From contig JAUNGI010000004.1 in the NCBI GenBank assembly GCA_030524525.1, forward strand, positions 1 through 64,000: 64,000 bases of DNA, in the 5' to 3' direction. This document shows, in pieces, positions 62,216 through 64,000 of the stretch. The notes below the pieces were generated by a model. The model was given only the letters and a program-made list of their open reading frames with translations. It was not told where the DNA came from and searched no databases. The translations under genes and the position numbers were made by a program. The first letter of the stretch is position 1. Every line of letters starts with the position of its first letter. Origin of the DNA: Lachnospiraceae bacterium (GTDB lineage: Bacteria > Bacillota > Clostridia > Lachnospirales > Lachnospiraceae).

Positions 62216-64000
62216 ATGAGAAAATTAGCGCTGTCCGAGGAAATTCTGCTGCAGGTGGAAAAGCCTGCGCGGTATATCGGCGGAGAGATCAATATGATAA
62301 AAAAGGACTTGGATCAGGTCGATGTTCGGTTCTGCATGTGCTTTCCGGACGTTTATGAGGTGGGAATGTCCCATCTGGGCATTCAAATTATATACGATAT
62401 GCTGAACAAGCAGGAGCATACTTGGTGCGAGCGCGTGTATTCCCCTTGGGTGGATCTTGACGCGATCATGCGCCGGGAACACATTCCGCTGTTCGCGCTG
62501 GAATCGCAGGACCCGGTGAAGGAATTCGACTTTCTTGGGATCACCTTACAGTACGAAATGTGCTACACGAACGTGCTGCAAATTCTTGATCTGGCGCAGA
62601 TCCCGCTGCATTCCGCGGAACGGGGCGAGGACGATCCGATCGTGGTGGGCGGCGGACCGTGCAGCTACAATCCGGAGCCGATCGCGGAATTTTTTGACTT
62701 CTTTTATCTGGGCGAGGGCGAGACGCGTTATTTTGAGCTTTTGGATCTGTACCGCTCCTATAAAAAGGCGGGAAAAAGCCGCCGGGAATTTCTGCGCGCC
62801 GTCGCCAAGGTGCCGGGCATGTATGTTCCGTCGCTCTACCGGGCGACCTACCATGAGGACGGGACGCTGGCTTCGTTTTCCCCGATCGCCGAAGACGTTC
62901 CGGCGCGCATCCGAAAAGAGGTGGAGACGAACGTCAGCGATACGTTCTATCCCGAGAAGCCGTTGGTGCCTTACCTGAAGGTCATTCAGGACCGCGTCGT
63001 GCTGGAGATCCAGCGGGGCTGCATCCGGGGCTGCCGCTTCTGTCAGGCGGGGATGGTCTATCGTCCCATCCGCGAGCGCTCGACGGAATACCTGAAAACA
63101 CTGGCGGAGCGGATGCTGGCGGCGACCGGGCAGGAGGAGATCACCCTCAGCTCCCTGAGCTCCAGCGATTATTCCAAGCTTCCGGAGCTGGTTTATTATC
63201 TGATCGACAAATACAAAGAAAAATACGTCAACATTTCCCTGCCGTCGCTGCGCATCGACGCCTTTGCGCTGGACGTGATGAGCAAGGTACAGGATATCAG
63301 CAAGAGCAGTCTGACGTTTGCGCCGGAGGCGGGGACGCAGCGCATGCGCAACGTGATCAACAAGGGACTGACGGAGGAAGACATTCTGACCGGCGCGATG
63401 GACGCCTTTCGGGGCGGCTGGAACAAGGTAAAGCTGTATTTTATGCTTGGTCTGCCGACCGAGCAGCCCGAGGACGTGCAGGGCATTGCCTATCTTGCCG
63501 AAAAGATCGCGGAGGAATATTATACGCTGCCGAAGGACAAGCGGAACGGAAAGGTCGGCGTTACGATCAGCACCTCGTATTTCATTCCCAAGCCCTTTAC
63601 TCCGTTTCAGTGGGCGCCGATGATCCCGCGGGAGCGCTTTTTGGAGCATCAGCGTCTCTTGCAGGCGACGGTTCGCGAGCAGCGCAATCGGAAAAGCCTG
63701 TCCTACCATTGGCACGATGCGGAAACCAGCGAGCTGGAAGGGATCTTGGCGCGCGGCGACCGGCGGCTTGCCAAGTCCATTGAGGAGGCGTACCGTGCGG
63801 GCTGCATTTACGACGCGTGGTCGGAATATTTTCAATACGACAAATGGCAGGAGGTCTTTGCCCGGAACGGCGTGACCGCGGAGTTTTACAATCTGCGGGA
63901 GCGCGGCAAAGATGAGCTGCTGCCGTGGGATTTTATCGACGTGGGCGTGTCCCGTCGGTACCTTTGGAACGAATACGAACGGGCGAAGCGGGAAACGGTC
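62216..64000 (+). CDS. B12-binding-type radical SAM protein (TIGR03960-like), 5' part
   Basis: 595 residues to the window edge with no stop, so the 3' end is missing. An N-terminal B12-binding-like region (DVRFCMCFPDVYEVGMSHLGIQ, EFDFLGITLQYEMCYTNVL, VVGGGPCSYNPEP) is followed by the radical SAM cluster C269, C273, C276 (RGCIRGCRFCQAG) and SSLSSSDYSKLPELV. Relatives lie upstream of a DUF2344 gene and ribonuclease G/rplU in many Firmicutes; the reaction is not established. ATG 62216 follows GGGAGGA (62198-62204). Confidence 0.9.
   Translation, partial: MRKLALSEEILLQVEKPARYIGGEINMIKKDLDQVDVRFCMCFPDVYEVGMSHLGIQIIYDMLNKQEHTWCERVYSPWVDLDAIMRREHIPLFALESQDPVKEFDFLGITLQYEMCYTNVLQILDLAQIPLHSAERGEDDPIVVGGGPCSYNPEPIAEFFDFFYLGEGETRYFELLDLYRSYKKAGKSRREFLRAVAKVPGMYVPSLYRATYHEDGTLASFSPIAEDVPARIRKEVETNVSDTFYPEKPLVPYLKVIQDRVVLEIQRGCIRGCRFCQAGMVYRPIRERSTEYLKTLAERMLAATGQEEITLSSLSSSDYSKLPELVYYLIDKYKEKYVNISLPSLRIDAFALDVMSKVQDISKSSLTFAPEAGTQRMRNVINKGLTEEDILTGAMDAFRGGWNKVKLYFMLGLPTEQPEDVQGIAYLAEKIAEEYYTLPKDKRNGKVGVTISTSYFIPKPFTPFQWAPMIPRERFLEHQRLLQATVREQRNRKSLSYHWHDAETSELEGILARGDRRLAKSIEEAYRAGCIYDAWSEYFQYDKWQEVFARNGVTAEFYNLRERGKDELLPWDFIDVGVSRRYLWNEYERAKRETV

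Noticed and set aside
1..64000. CRISPR arrays, insertion sequences, prophage or attachment sites
   Set aside because: No regularly spaced repeats, transposase, integrase or phage structural genes were seen, and the gene content is core chromosomal throughout.

Overview
The window is 64 kb of gene-dense, mostly plus-strand chromosome from a GC-rich, endospore-type Firmicute, most likely a Clostridia/Lachnospiraceae-like anaerobe. The evidence is: a Gram-positive PolC replicase, CodY, RNase Y, oxygen-sensitive pyruvate formate-lyase with its activase, the non-mevalonate genes dxr and ispG, and sporulation genes (YqfC, YqfD, SpoIIM, a SpoVB-like flippase and sporulation-type D,D-carboxypeptidases). 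This is core chromosome. I see no prophage, insertion sequence, integrase, CRISPR array or restriction system.

Layout. 1-6.6 kb: comM (partial)-dprA-topA-codY, then rpsB-tsf behind a strong extended -10 promoter. 6.6-13.4 kb: pflB-pflA and a three-gene carbohydrate ABC importer (binding protein plus two permeases, no ATPase) lie between tsf and pyrH, which are usually adjacent. 13.5-24 kb: the conserved pyrH-frr-uppS-cdsA-dxr-rseP-ispG-polC run, where PolC has lost its proofreading exonuclease insert. 24-27 kb: a polytopic GT-C-like membrane protein, a convergent YczE-like membrane protein and a tRNA-Glu on the minus strand. 27-31 kb: alaS, a frameshifted AT-rich orphan, and rpsU. 31-44 kb: yqfC-yqfD-phoH-ybeY, a lipid/polysaccharide flippase, a small anchored protein, two flavoproteins, proB-ynzC-folate cyclo-ligase-proA, and miaB. 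44-55 kb: rny, an aminotransferase, proC, a Nudix hydrolase, spoIIM, pdp, dacF, a metallophosphoesterase, scpA-scpB and a second D,D-carboxypeptidase. 55-64 kb: a SWIM-SNF2 helicase, two minus-strand zinc-ribbon paralogues of unknown function, and the start of a B12-type radical SAM protein.

Functional themes are translation and RNA turnover (rpsB, tsf, frr, alaS, rpsU, ybeY, rny, miaB), envelope precursor supply (uppS, cdsA, dxr, ispG, flippase, carboxypeptidases), proline synthesis (proB, proA, proC), replication and segregation (topA, polC, scpAB), mixed-acid fermentation (pfl) and sporulation.

The best candidates for something unusual are the exonuclease-less PolC, the pair of zinc-ribbon proteins with low-complexity linkers at 58.8-62.1 kb, and the structured leaders in front of pflB and the sugar-binding lipoprotein. 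No complete new multi-gene system is evident. All motif, promoter and hairpin calls were made by eye, without database searches or folding software.
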